DNA from: Mayamaea pseudoterrestris
Lineage: Eukaryota; Bacillariophyta; Bacillariophyceae; Sellaphorales; Sellaphoraceae
DNA: 64,000 bases
NCBI GenBank assembly: GCA_027923505.1
Contig: BROI01000012.1
Location: forward strand, 682,001-746,000
Direction of reading: 5' to 3'
The notes below the pieces were generated by a model. The model worked only from the letters and a program-made list of their open reading frames with translations. It did no database searches and was not told the DNA's origin. A program made the translations under genes and the position numbers. Numbering within the stretch: the stretch's first letter is position 1; each line of letters opens with the position of its first letter. Shown here one piece after another: positions 20,170-29,381 of the stretch.

Positions 20170-20811
20170 ATGAGGGTTGTTTTCCTGCTTGGAATTTCGT
20201 TTGCTGGGACGCATGGCTTTGTCGCAACAGGCCCGCTGCTAAAGTCGTCGACGCAGCTCAATGGCCTCTTTGACAAGTTCACAGGAGGTGGATCCGCTGA
20301 CAAGGAGGCTTTGGACGAGCAGTTTCGCATACAGCAAGAGATACTGGCGGCACGACGTGCACCCAAGGATGAGCGCGATAAATACTTTGAAAAGGTGGAG
20401 AAGCGACGCGTCGAAGCTAGCAAGAAGCAAAACGACATGTGGGGCTGGCAAACCAAGCAGTACGCTAAGGGAGAAGACCCATTGACGGAATGGAAAAAAC
20501 AACGCGCCAAGGGGACAATTTCGGATCTTGATGACCAGTATGGCGACCCAAAAGAGATTGGAGGCATTCCGATTCCTGGAGCAAGTTTTGGTGTCGGCGG
20601 AGAATTTGGTGTTGGCGGCAAGTTTGACAACGGCGGACGATTTGATCTACGACTACCGTATGCCGATCAAGGTTATGTGGACGACGATGCAGACTTTATG
20701 AAAAAGCTTACATCCATCTTCGGAGGCAATAAAAAGGCACAAAAGGACGCTGCACCGGTAGCGCCTCCAAAGGAAGAACCAAAGAAAAAGAAGGGGTGGT
20801 TTGAGTTTTAA
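20170..20811 (+). CDS. plastid-targeted protein of 213 residues, function unknown
   Basis: Starts MRVVFLLGISFAGTHG followed by FVATGPLL: a short signal peptide and an ASAFAP-like cleavage with Phe at +1, the diatom-type plastid address. The mature part has a charged helix of about 60 residues (DEQFRIQQEILAARRAP...), then a Gly-rich repeat-like segment (GGIPIPGASFGVGGEFGVGG then KFDNGGRFDLRLPYADQGY), an acidic piece and a Lys-rich tail ending KKKKGWFEF. I do not know this family. The Gly/aromatic segment looks like stacked beta turns. The gene is convergent with the YaaA-like gene, with 92 bp between. Confidence 0.75.
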   Translation: MRVVFLLGISFAGTHGFVATGPLLKSSTQLNGLFDKFTGGGSADKEALDEQFRIQQEILAARRAPKDERDKYFEKVEKRRVEASKKQNDMWGWQTKQYAKGEDPLTEWKKQRAKGTISDLDDQYGDPKEIGGIPIPGASFGVGGEFGVGGKFDNGGRFDLRLPYADQGYVDDDADFMKKLTSIFGGNKKAQKDAAPVAPPKEEPKKKKGWFEF

Positions 20812-20903
20812 CCTGATTGTCTACACATGACAACCGACTCGGACATACCCACTCAGACAGAACGCAGAACTATGACACATAAACTAAATACAAATGCATG
20901 AAG

Positions 20904-21863
20904 CTATTTCTTCCTTGTCCGCTTTACACTTGTACCAGCTTTTATTTGTTCCGTCGTTCCGCTTGTCGTTGCTCGCTTTTTCATGGGCAATGGTGCGACG
21001 GCCCTTTCAAACACCAAGGCTTGCTTGTTAGATGTGGACTCGTCAAACGCATAACCCTCCTCATTGAATCTTTGGACATCCTCGAGACTTTCAACGTCAT
21101 TTTCCGACATGAACTTGCACATTAATCCTCTAGCTCGCTTTGCGTGAACCGCCACGACTCGTCCTTGGTCTTTAAAGACAACCTTGACGAACTGCCCAGG
21201 CAAGGCCGTGTCGTCAACTGCAGCCGCATATTCATCACTCGCCAAGTTCAATAATATAGGCAGTGAGCGAGTCTTTAGATCGGCTGAAAGTGATTCTGTG
21301 ACTGACTCTTTCCAATAGTCGGCGAGCTTGATGGACGTGTCGTGAGCAAGTGCCTTTTTGGTCGCCATTTCGAGTCGATAGGGTTGCATCATGTCCAGAG
21401 GCCTTAATACTCCGTACACTGGATCAATAATTCGCAGATTAATTTGTAAATACTTGAGAGCCTTGTCGCTGCGCTGCTGAATGTCGAGGCCTTGGTAGGC
21501 CGCACCGGAAAAGCTAAAAATGCTGGGCTTGGTGTTTTCTTCTGTCGGCGGAGATGCGACATCGAATCGCTCCCAATACTCGCGACTGGTTTTCGCCAAG
21601 GCTGCAGATATCCCCAGCAAACTCTTTAGTTCACTTTCCGTCCGTTCCTTCATGGCTTGCGCGACTTGTGCCGTTTGCTTTGGATTGCAGTCTGGTAGCG
21701 TCGTAGGCGGCAACGACGGTCGAGTCAGTGGCGATAAGTCAAGCGTCTTGGCAGGAGAAAGTATCATCATAATGCCTCTACTTTTCATCATAGATGCTTT
21801 GGTCATTGTCGATGCAACGAGAAGGAGCTGGGTGGTCAAGTAAGGGAAGAGTAATGGCTGCAT
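20904..21863 (-). CDS. YaaA/UPF0246 (DUF328) family protein
   Basis: From ATG 21863 the product is 319 residues; an upstream in-frame ATG at 21986 would add 41. I prefer 21863 because it leaves a hydrophobic leader (MQPLLFPYLTTQLLLVAS) and puts the CGCGCCGTCGCG element outside the coding sequence. The YaaA core is clear: MMILSPAKTLDLSPL, SFSGAAYQGLD, DPVYGVLRPLDMMQPYRLEM, ILLNLASDEYAAAV, VVFKDQGR, HAKRARGLMCKFM and FNEEGYAFDESTS, all aligning with E. coli YaaA. The C-terminus adds a basic tail. YaaA in bacteria lowers Fenton damage under peroxide stress and binds DNA; the eukaryotic role is unknown. The leader hints at secretory or organelle targeting. Confidence 0.88.
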   Translation of the reverse strand: MQPLLFPYLTTQLLLVASTMTKASMMKSRGIMMILSPAKTLDLSPLTRPSLPPTTLPDCNPKQTAQVAQAMKERTESELKSLLGISAALAKTSREYWERFDVASPPTEENTKPSIFSFSGAAYQGLDIQQRSDKALKYLQINLRIIDPVYGVLRPLDMMQPYRLEMATKKALAHDTSIKLADYWKESVTESLSADLKTRSLPILLNLASDEYAAAVDDTALPGQFVKVVFKDQGRVVAVHAKRARGLMCKFMSENDVESLEDVQRFNEEGYAFDESTSNKQALVFERAVAPLPMKKRATTSGTTEQIKAGTSVKRTRKK

Positions 21864-22164
21864 TCTCTGCACGTCCTCGCCATGGTGAGCGATGATTTGC
21901 CATGGCGCGCCGTCGCGCGCGATGACGTGTCCATGTCGCAGCGATACAACATGACTGACGTCAACTTGATGTTCCGCGCTGTGCATCGCGATGCAGCATC
22001 ATGTTTCGACAATGGCGGTCAATCCATGATGCAAAGCTAAAGAAACCACATGATTTCTACAGTACTACATAGAACCATTGTCACCTAAACCAAATCTTAA
22101 GGCGATCCGCGCCAATCATTAAACCATCGAAATATTACGTCACAGAGGCTCAAAGAAAGCTGAC
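21864..22164. promoter_or_regulatory. divergent promoter region between YaaA-like and GNAT genes
   Basis: 301 bp if the YaaA-like gene starts at 21863. Apart from the CGCGCCGTCGCG copy nothing distinct is seen. Confidence 0.4.
21906..21917 (+). promoter_or_regulatory. CGCGCCGTCGCG element
   Basis: Exact copy of the 12-mer found in the hairpin at 15642 and reversed at 8735. It is about 43 bp upstream of the preferred YaaA-like start. Confidence 0.4.
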
Positions 22165-23199
22165 ATGATGACTGCACGAACAAGTTCAAAGATTTGCCTC
22201 GGTGCCTATAAACAACGAAAATCGGGAAGGCCACTGCGCCAGAGTCTACTACTTCTATGCTTGCTATTACCAATTCTTGTCACTTCGTTTAGCTCACCGG
22301 CTGCAGCCTCACTGTCGGTACGAACCGACCATCGTCGCGCCGCCCGCACCAATGTCGTGCTTTTCTCAACGACAATCAACAACAAAATCCCCTTTATCAT
22401 TGACGAGATACCAAAGGAAGCTAGCGACGGAATATACGTTGACGTTTCCAAAATGTGCATTGAAGCCTTCTTTAATGATGGTCCTCCCGGTCGATCCCTT
22501 TCTCCATGGAAATCATTTCAAGTCAGCTCGCTTCGAAGCATGCAACAGGGTGACTTGAAAATGCGACGTCGGAGTCACTCGGATACAAACTTTATGTTTG
22601 TCGCTCGAAGAGTTATTCCAGCTGACTCTGGCATGACGCAAAAGACACCGCTACTATTGAACTTGAACCGAGTGGTGCATGCGCAGCAACTAGCTAACAG
22701 CGAAGCCGAAGACTTTTGTCGCGGCGATGTGATTGGGTTTGTCGAAGTGACGACCCGGCCATATGGCCTTGGAAGCGAGGATAAAGATATCCAGCGACGA
22801 CACAATCGGTTTCACACCAGACGGCCCGTTCTCACAAACTTGAGCGTTGCATACGACGCGCGACAAAGCGGCGTTGGTTCAGTGCTTTTGGATCGCTGCG
22901 AGCAAGAGGTTGTTCGGCGATGGAAACTTCCAGAAATAATACTAGAAGTTGAAGAAGACAATACGAACGCTATTGCGTTTTACGAAAAGCGCGGTTACAA
23001 GGTCATGTTCGAGGATCCAACATGCCGAAAATTTGATCTGGAAGGTCTTTGGTTACGGCAAGTCCGATGCAAGCGAAAGATTTTCCGGAAAGATCTCGTG
23101 CCGTTTGCACTGCCGACGGAAGTACATGTCAAGGAAGCGCAGAACTTTGGCATTCGAGTTATGCAGAACATACGCGACCGGGTCTTTTCGACAGTTTAA
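22165..23199 (+). CDS. plastid-targeted GNAT N-acetyltransferase
   Basis: 344 residues from ATG 22165. Residues 25-45 form a hydrophobic signal (QSLLLLCLLLPILVTS) cleaved before FSSPAAASL, an ASAFAP-like plastid site, then a basic Ser/Arg-rich transit region. The GNAT domain spans about 75-300; its acetyl-CoA core reads LTNLSVAYDARQSGVGSVLL with the R-x-x-G-x-G loop (RQSGVG), then the strand IILEVEEDNTNAIAFYEKRGYKV. Members acetylate amino groups of proteins or small molecules; plastid GNATs acetylate N-termini and lysines. The substrate is not predictable. A second helix-rich end (HVKEAQNFGIRVMQNIRD) follows the domain. Confidence 0.85.
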   Translation: MMTARTSSKICLGAYKQRKSGRPLRQSLLLLCLLLPILVTSFSSPAAASLSVRTDHRRAARTNVVLFSTTINNKIPFIIDEIPKEASDGIYVDVSKMCIEAFFNDGPPGRSLSPWKSFQVSSLRSMQQGDLKMRRRSHSDTNFMFVARRVIPADSGMTQKTPLLLNLNRVVHAQQLANSEAEDFCRGDVIGFVEVTTRPYGLGSEDKDIQRRHNRFHTRRPVLTNLSVAYDARQSGVGSVLLDRCEQEVVRRWKLPEIILEVEEDNTNAIAFYEKRGYKVMFEDPTCRKFDLEGLWLRQVRCKRKIFRKDLVPFALPTEVHVKEAQNFGIRVMQNIRDRVFSTV

Positions 23200-23383
23200 A
23201 ATATACGTATCTGCGTAAATTAGCTGGCTATATGCGTTATATATTATTAATGATATTGGTGCTTCTGTTCATCAGGCAACAATGCGACTCACGGAAAGAG
23301 CTCTGGATGTTCAGCATCGCTTACAACATCGTGTCATTGTGAATGTTATTGCTTGGAGAGTTCCATTTTCAGTCCCGTCATAA

Positions 23384-25486
23384 TTATTCTTGCTGTGTCA
23401 ATTCGTCAAGGTTTAAGCAAGCAAGGGCCTTTTCAAATGACAAGTCTGCTTCATTTGCTGACTTGACAAGCTCCGCTTCGTCAGCACCTCCTAGTGCTTG
23501 TTCAAATAGCAAGTCAGCCAACTGCTCCTTGACGTCTTCAGGTAGTTCGATGGGCGTGCCGCGAAAGTTCATTCTTCGACATTCCGGATCATGGCAACCT
23601 TGTGTACAGCTTAGTGTTGTAAAATCGACCGTCCAGGAGATATTGTTGCTTTTGTGAGAGCGACCTACGCACTCACAGTATCTGTTCCGGCTCATCTGGT
23701 ACGTTATTTGTCGCGCAAGTCCATTTTCGCTTGTTTCAACAGACCAAGCGCGAATGGAACCCCGCACGTCCCCGCGAAAAGCAAGCACATCCATGACAAA
23801 ATTGTCCACCATTGGATAGGGCGATGTACCAACTGAAAGAGCGGTCGTACATCTGTTTGGTCTGTCTACTGCTGGCAACTTTGTGTTGACTTTCGAGTCC
23901 AGCTGTTCCACAGGCGCGAGGAGTGGAACCACAATCTTGGACGAGTTCATAGGAACAATCAGCGTCAGCGCCAACGCTTCGGCGTGAAGCGACCAGTCCA
24001 ACATTCCAACAAACTTCTCCACCGCTTGATCCATGGCTTCGCCAAAATCAAAGCTCGCATCTCCGTCGTTTGACACTTCGTGACCAGAAAGTGATTCTTG
24101 CATGGCCGGAAGATAAAATGATTCATTGTCAAAGCCTTGTGGAAATGGAAACTTATTTGCGTCGGCAATACGCAACGCTGCAGACATTGGCTTTCCAAAC
24201 TTTTGCGACCCTAGCAGGCGAAACAACCGATTGCGCGTGTATACGCCCAAATCAATGATGCAAGTCGACTGAATGCCCGTCTTGTTGGATGTATCGACAA
24301 AGAGATAGTCTTGCAGTAGCTTCCGACCTTTCATGGCAAGTTCTTTCGTCGCTTGTTCGTTCGAGAGTCGAGATACCATGTTTTTCACAAAGGCGCCGAC
24401 GGTAATATTGTCCGGAAAGAGCACGTCTTTGGGCAAATGGAGAATCCAGTGTCTCGAAAATTTTGTTGACGTTGACGAGTCAAGATCGACAATGTGCTCT
24501 CGGCGCAACTGGATATTGTAGACTGTCTCAAACTCGGCTTGCAGTTCCAAAAACAGCTCTGTCATTAATGTTTCCGCCACTCCATCGCCCCTCAGCGCTT
24601 CATTTTGAACTAAACTAAACTCCAAATCCAAGTATAAGCGACAAGGCGTATGCTCTGGAATGACTTCATAGTAGTGGCGCGTCATTGGGTCAGTCTTGGT
24701 CCAGTACTTGTGAAGAAACCGTCCCAGATGCGCCACAACGTAGGATCGCTTGCCACTCTTATTGCGCTCATAGCTGAACAGCCGAGGCTCCATGCACCAG
24801 AGTGCTGGTGCGAAATTTGAAGTTGCTGTTTGTTGCTGCTTGGGGAGACGTGACTCTTGCATAAACTCGCGCTGGTACTGGCACTTGACGCGGCTCTGGG
24901 CGGGGCTGAGGAGTGGATCGCGAAGCACTCGCTTTGGTTCGTCCAGCAGAGAATCGGCGGATGACGATGACGACGATGCGGAGAATGCTGTTCCAGTTGT
25001 ATTCTCTACCAAGGGCGAGGGATCTGCGGCTTTGTCATGGCTAGTACCTTCTTGCTCATTCAAGTATTCTCTCATTAGTTCGTTGCGATGCTGTAACGCT
25101 TGCTCCTGCACTGGCCACGTCTTGTAGGTTGTCACTTGCTTGTAGGCCTGAAATTTGGTTTCTTGTGCACTTCCAATTCGCTTCTTTTTCATTTGAATGC
25201 TTCGATCGCGAATGTCAATCTTTAGATTGTGGATTACTTTGTCGCCATCGCGAGGCGTATTGTAGCAAGCCTTGGCAGAGACAATGCCGTGCGAACGTGG
25301 AGTCGTTGAAGGAGCCTTGACGCCATCTTCGTTTGTTCTCCAAGAATAGTCTTTGCTAGAAGATTGCAATTCCTTCTTGTTCATGCTGTTTTCGTAGTCG
25401 TCCATCGTTGATGCGAGACAGTGGAGCTGAGGTGCTTTCCATGGTGCTTTTTGCCGCAGGTTTGTTCGGTCGTTGGCGATTTGCAT
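23384..25486 (-). CDS. PRIMPOL: PrimPol-type DNA primase-polymerase
   Basis: 700 residues from ATG 25486, the first ATG of the frame. After about 200 poorly conserved N-terminal residues the archaeo-eukaryotic primase core appears. Motif I CRLYLDLEF gives Asp287 and Glu289, motif II FSRHW gives Ser344 and His346, and motif III IIDLGVYTRNRLFRLLGS gives Asp412, all as in human PrimPol. The zinc site is exact in spacing: Cys604-x6-His611-x19-Cys631-x4-Cys636. PrimPol reprimes stalled replication forks in nucleus and mitochondrion. The C-terminus is acidic (DEAELVKSANEADLSFEKAL), as in the RPA-binding tails of homologues, though the match there is loose. It shares a 129-bp promoter with PUS7. Confidence 0.93.
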   Translation of the reverse strand: MQIANDRTNLRQKAPWKAPQLHCLASTMDDYENSMNKKELQSSSKDYSWRTNEDGVKAPSTTPRSHGIVSAKACYNTPRDGDKVIHNLKIDIRDRSIQMKKKRIGSAQETKFQAYKQVTTYKTWPVQEQALQHRNELMREYLNEQEGTSHDKAADPSPLVENTTGTAFSASSSSSSADSLLDEPKRVLRDPLLSPAQSRVKCQYQREFMQESRLPKQQQTATSNFAPALWCMEPRLFSYERNKSGKRSYVVAHLGRFLHKYWTKTDPMTRHYYEVIPEHTPCRLYLDLEFSLVQNEALRGDGVAETLMTELFLELQAEFETVYNIQLRREHIVDLDSSTSTKFSRHWILHLPKDVLFPDNITVGAFVKNMVSRLSNEQATKELAMKGRKLLQDYLFVDTSNKTGIQSTCIIDLGVYTRNRLFRLLGSQKFGKPMSAALRIADANKFPFPQGFDNESFYLPAMQESLSGHEVSNDGDASFDFGEAMDQAVEKFVGMLDWSLHAEALALTLIVPMNSSKIVVPLLAPVEQLDSKVNTKLPAVDRPNRCTTALSVGTSPYPMVDNFVMDVLAFRGDVRGSIRAWSVETSENGLARQITYQMSRNRYCECVGRSHKSNNISWTVDFTTLSCTQGCHDPECRRMNFRGTPIELPEDVKEQLADLLFEQALGGADEAELVKSANEADLSFEKALACLNLDELTQQE

Positions 25487-25615
25487 GCCCGCCGAGATGA
25501 AGCGGCACTGAAAAGACGACGTACGGACAGGCGGTCGCTTGACGCCGTCCAAAATGCATCCGCTTCATTCTTTGATCCATCTCGTCGGCAGTTCTGCTGT
25601 TAGTGGGATACGAAG
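25487..25615. promoter_or_regulatory. compact bidirectional promoter of PrimPol and PUS7
   Basis: Only 129 bp lie between the two divergent start codons, so both transcripts must start within or very near it. Confidence 0.55.
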
Positions 25616-27843
25616 ATGGACATTGATCCCATTGAGCAAGAGCTAGGCATTACTACATATCTTTGTCCTGATGTGGTTGGTTTCTCGGCTGTTTTGAAGG
25701 CTCGATACAGCGACTTTGTCGTTCATGAAGGTTCGTCGATGGCTGTATCTTGGGTTCTTGGGAAGATTATTTGCACTGTTTAGTCTCAGCTACTGCGAAG
25801 TTTGAATGACTGCATAACTCACAAATATTCAACATTTAACTTTAGTCGCCAGCGATGGGACAGTGGCACGACTTACGTGTGTAGAGCCTCGCTTGATCAC
25901 GGATCCTCCCTTGTCGCAACAACCCGCAGAACCACCCAAGGCGAAAGAGGATCAAGCGGCGGACGAGACCAACGAAAAGAAGCGAAAGCACGAGGAAGAA
26001 GTCAACGAACCAGTCGCCAACCCAGACTGGGAGGCTCTGCAACGTAGCTTTGCTGAATTAGTTGGTGTGGAAGCGTCCGTTGCAACCATGCAGTTTCTCA
26101 AATCCATAGAAGCACATTCTTCTGCTGAGACGGAGAGCACCGCCATCAAGCCAGACGAGGAAGCAGACAAAGCACAACCTCAGTACAATGTATCACTACC
26201 TCCAGTCACGGACAAGAAGATTCGTAAAACTGTCCATGAGTGGGTACGCGAAAATCTTGCAGGCATTGCTCGCAGTGACACACTCGATATTGACAAGTTG
26301 GAAACAAACAAGGTGATCCGCGTCTGGCACCAGAAATTTACTAGAAAGATGCCCAACTGGAAGGCATTCGAGCAGAACCGAAACAATAACAATCAGCGCC
26401 GTGACAATAGACCACAAGTTCGCAAACCACCACCTGGAATGAAATTTCTTCGCTTTGTCTTGTACAAGGAGAACATGGACACGACACACGCAATTAACCA
26501 ACTGAGTCGAGTCAATGGCAATCATGGACGCAAGCTTCGCGTAGGATATTCTGGCATGAAGGACAAGCGCGGAATAACCAGTCAGTTTGTCACGGTTCCA
26601 GCTCAAACACCTATTGCAAGCTTGACACGGTACAATATTTCACATGATAGTCATCGAGGCGGTGGACATACACGCAATCAAGGTGTGGGAGTGTTGCGAG
26701 TCGGCAATTTCGAGTATGTGGCGGAAGACTTGCGCATGGGACGTTTACAAGGTAATCGCTTTGATGTAGCGCTCCGGAATGTGCAGCTCGAGGGTCTCGC
26801 GCTACATGACATGAAGGAACGATTGGCGCGGGCGGCACTCTTCTTGAAAGATAATGGATTCATCAATTACTTTGGAGTGCAAAGGTTCGGAAAGTTTCAC
26901 GATACTCACTTGACTGGCATCGAAGTGTTAAAAGGAAACTACGAGAAGGCAATTGACATCATCATGGAGCCAAAGCCAAACGAATCTGAGTTCATGACGA
27001 CTGCCCGAAAGGATTGGCGCAATCGGTTCGAAGCGGCCGAGGACAGGGAAACTGCCGAGAAGGACTGTGCAAGCAGATTGGTTCGTAATGTCAATAGAAA
27101 TCTCAACAACTCTGAAAATTCAGCTTTGAACAGCCTCGCCAAGCACCCACTTGATTACAAGCGCGCCTATGGATGCATTCAAAAGACTATGCGAATGATG
27201 TTTTTGCATGCTGTGCAGAGCTATTGTTGGAATCATGTTGCTTCCTTTCGCATCGACACTCTTGGACGCCAAGTCGTTAAAGGAGACCTTGTCAGTGCAT
27301 CGACGGACGACAAGTTTGCTGTTAAATTAGTCACTGCCGAAGATATTGCTGCTTCCCGCTATCGATTAGAGGATGTACTAATACCCATGATTGGTACAAA
27401 AACAAAAGACCCCGAGAATCTTGCTGGCGAGCACTTTGACAAGCTGCTTGCGAAGATGGAGTTGGATCGCTCAGTGTTCGAAAAGCTTGATGAGCGAGAG
27501 TTTGATTTGTGCGGTGATTATCGCACATTGATCTGTCCATCGGCCGAGCTTGACTATAAGATAATTGAATATACGGACTCGCACCAGCCGCTGATACAAA
27601 CCGATCTAATGAAGCTACATGGGATTGAGGTCGAGGAAGCATCCAGCGCCAACGCCGACCCCAACAAGATACTCTTGGCAATGGACGTTGCTTTCACCTT
27701 GCCGTCGTCAACTTACGCGACGATTGCACTACGAGAACTTATGAAAAAGCCGACATCGAGTGAGTATCAAAGCGAACTAAAATTGCATAATAGCTAATGA
27801 AATTTTGCTAGCGCTTATGGTACCATTTTTGGCTTCCTACTAG
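25616..27843 (+). CDS. PUS7: tRNA/mRNA pseudouridine synthase PUS7 (TruD family)
   Basis: Exons 25616-25730, 25846-27759 and probably 27812-27843. Exon 1 encodes DIDPIEQELGITTYLCPD, then VGFSAVLKARYSDFVVHE, the conserved PUS7 N-terminus; a 115-bp intron with unusual donor GTTCGT leads in frame to VASDGTVARLT. The catalytic TruD motif is GYSGMKDKRGITSQF with Asp about residue 278, followed by NYFGVQRFG. A Lys/Glu-rich insert and a TRUD insertion domain fit eukaryotic PUS7. The 3' end is ambiguous: using the GTGAGT donor at 27760 gives 686 residues ending TLMVPFLASY, while read-through stops at 27797. The enzyme isomerises uridine in UNUAR contexts of tRNA and mRNA. Confidence 0.93.
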
Positions 27844-29163
27844 ATCATCAATGTCCGTCACAACCCAGTTCTCTTGCGTTCGGCTAGGCCAGCTAGGGAA
27901 TCTTCCCCGCCATGAGACAATCGTTTCAAGTCGGACAAGATGCATGACCGTGCGCACCAACCCATCCTCTGGTCCTTGCAGCAAGACACCAGTTTTCCTG
28001 TCGCGCACTTGAAACTGCTCCTCGCATTCGACCAACACTTGCATTTCAATTGTCGTATCCATCTTACTTTTACCCCAAGCAGTCTCCTGCCGGATGAAAT
28101 CATTAATCCCACCGAAAGCAGTATCAGGATCCTCTCGCACCAACGAAAGGAGGTCTCTAATCCGACTTAACAGCGAAGTATCAGCTTCTGCGCGCGCCTT
28201 GGTCAGAAATGGTACGCCAAATATTGTGTAAAGAAGAGCGCGCTTGGGCTCTGACTTGAGACTGACAATGAGTTGATCACGTCCAGACTCATGAGCTGAT
28301 TGAAATACGCGACGAAGGGGTTTATCAAGCATCTCCGTTACAACCAAATCGTTTTCAGTATTGCTGATAGTGTCGCTGGATGCGGCGTCGTCATTTAACG
28401 AGTTGAGACCGTCCTCCGCACCTACCGCTTGTTTGTCGTCGGATGACTTTAACTTCTCATCCTCGACACCCGTTTCAGAACTACTTGCTTTGTCATCGTG
28501 TTCCAAAATCTTCTCATCCTTGCCTTTGGAATTAAGATTGATTTGTACATCTTTTGCTATCGTATCGGCAGCCTCATTGACAGGAAACTGAAAATTAATC
28601 GAGCCGTCGCCATTACCATTGACGCTGGAGAATGGAATTTTGTAAACATTGGAAATGATACCAGCAGTGGCTTGAGCAAACGCAAAGGCGCTCGACTCAG
28701 CTAGCTCGTTCCTCCATGTCGTTCCGAAAAAGACTTTCCAAAAGGGAACCTTGAGAAACAAAAAGGCAAGCATTCCTTGAACGTCGTTTGGTAGTCGCAC
28801 ATCTGCCAAATACTCCGGAGTCCCAAACTGGAGACGAGGCAGCAGGTTCTCACTGGGCTCATGCCTCCATGGAAACAATATTCTATTTGGCTTTAGTTCG
28901 GCCGCTTTGAGCTTCAATTTAGCTGCATCTGCGACGCTAGCGGCGTCAGCCGGCGAGTCAATGCTTGAGAAGGTTCTGCTGGCAGCAGCATCCGCATATG
29001 GAAAAATGGTGCGAAGTGGAGTCAGGCATGGATAATTTCCCGCGTTACGTCTGAGAGTGAAGGACAGCTTGCGACTGTATGTAGAAGCCATCATGGTTGT
29101 TAAACAAGTAGATATAGAGGCAAATAACCAGTGTGATGGATCTATGCGGCCCGAGAGTGCCAT
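27808..29163 (-). CDS. mitochondrial Tim44-like / ribosomal protein mL45-like protein
   Basis: 451 residues from ATG 29163; ATG at 29094 (MMASTYSRKLSFTLRRN) starts directly at a basic, Ser/Arg-rich mitochondrial presequence and may be the true start. Residues about 115-190 hold a conserved-looking region (LADVRLPNDVQGMLAFLFLK, VPFWKVFFGTTW). An acidic low-complexity linker of about 80 residues follows. The C-terminal part (DTTIEMQVLVECEEQFQVRD, GPEDGLVRTVMHLVRLETIV) has the strand order of the Tim44-like/mL45 domain, which binds the inner membrane and substrate chains. I cannot separate a TIM23 motor component from a mitoribosomal protein. Its 3' end overlaps the PUS7 transcript by 36 bp if PUS7 exon 3 is used. 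Confidence 0.6.
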   Translation of the reverse strand: MALSGRIDPSHWLFASISTCLTTMMASTYSRKLSFTLRRNAGNYPCLTPLRTIFPYADAAASRTFSSIDSPADAASVADAAKLKLKAAELKPNRILFPWRHEPSENLLPRLQFGTPEYLADVRLPNDVQGMLAFLFLKVPFWKVFFGTTWRNELAESSAFAFAQATAGIISNVYKIPFSSVNGNGDGSINFQFPVNEAADTIAKDVQINLNSKGKDEKILEHDDKASSSETGVEDEKLKSSDDKQAVGAEDGLNSLNDDAASSDTISNTENDLVVTEMLDKPLRRVFQSAHESGRDQLIVSLKSEPKRALLYTIFGVPFLTKARAEADTSLLSRIRDLLSLVREDPDTAFGGINDFIRQETAWGKSKMDTTIEMQVLVECEEQFQVRDRKTGVLLQGPEDGLVRTVMHLVRLETIVSWRGRFPSWPSRTQENWVVTDIDDLVGSQKWYHKR

Positions 29164-29381
29164 GGTCGATGGGGAACGAAAACGGATCTTGCGTCATGCG
29201 TGCGACTCTCATGTCGCACCACCAATGTCGAGCTATTCACTCTCGACCTTCGTCATGGAAGTGCATAGCTCTACATACGTAACGTCAGCTACGAAATTAC
29301 TTGGCTAGAAAAGGAACAACTTGAGATTATTTGAAAACCATAGCGATGAGTGTCAGCGCTGTTTAGATTCTACAAAAGCAT

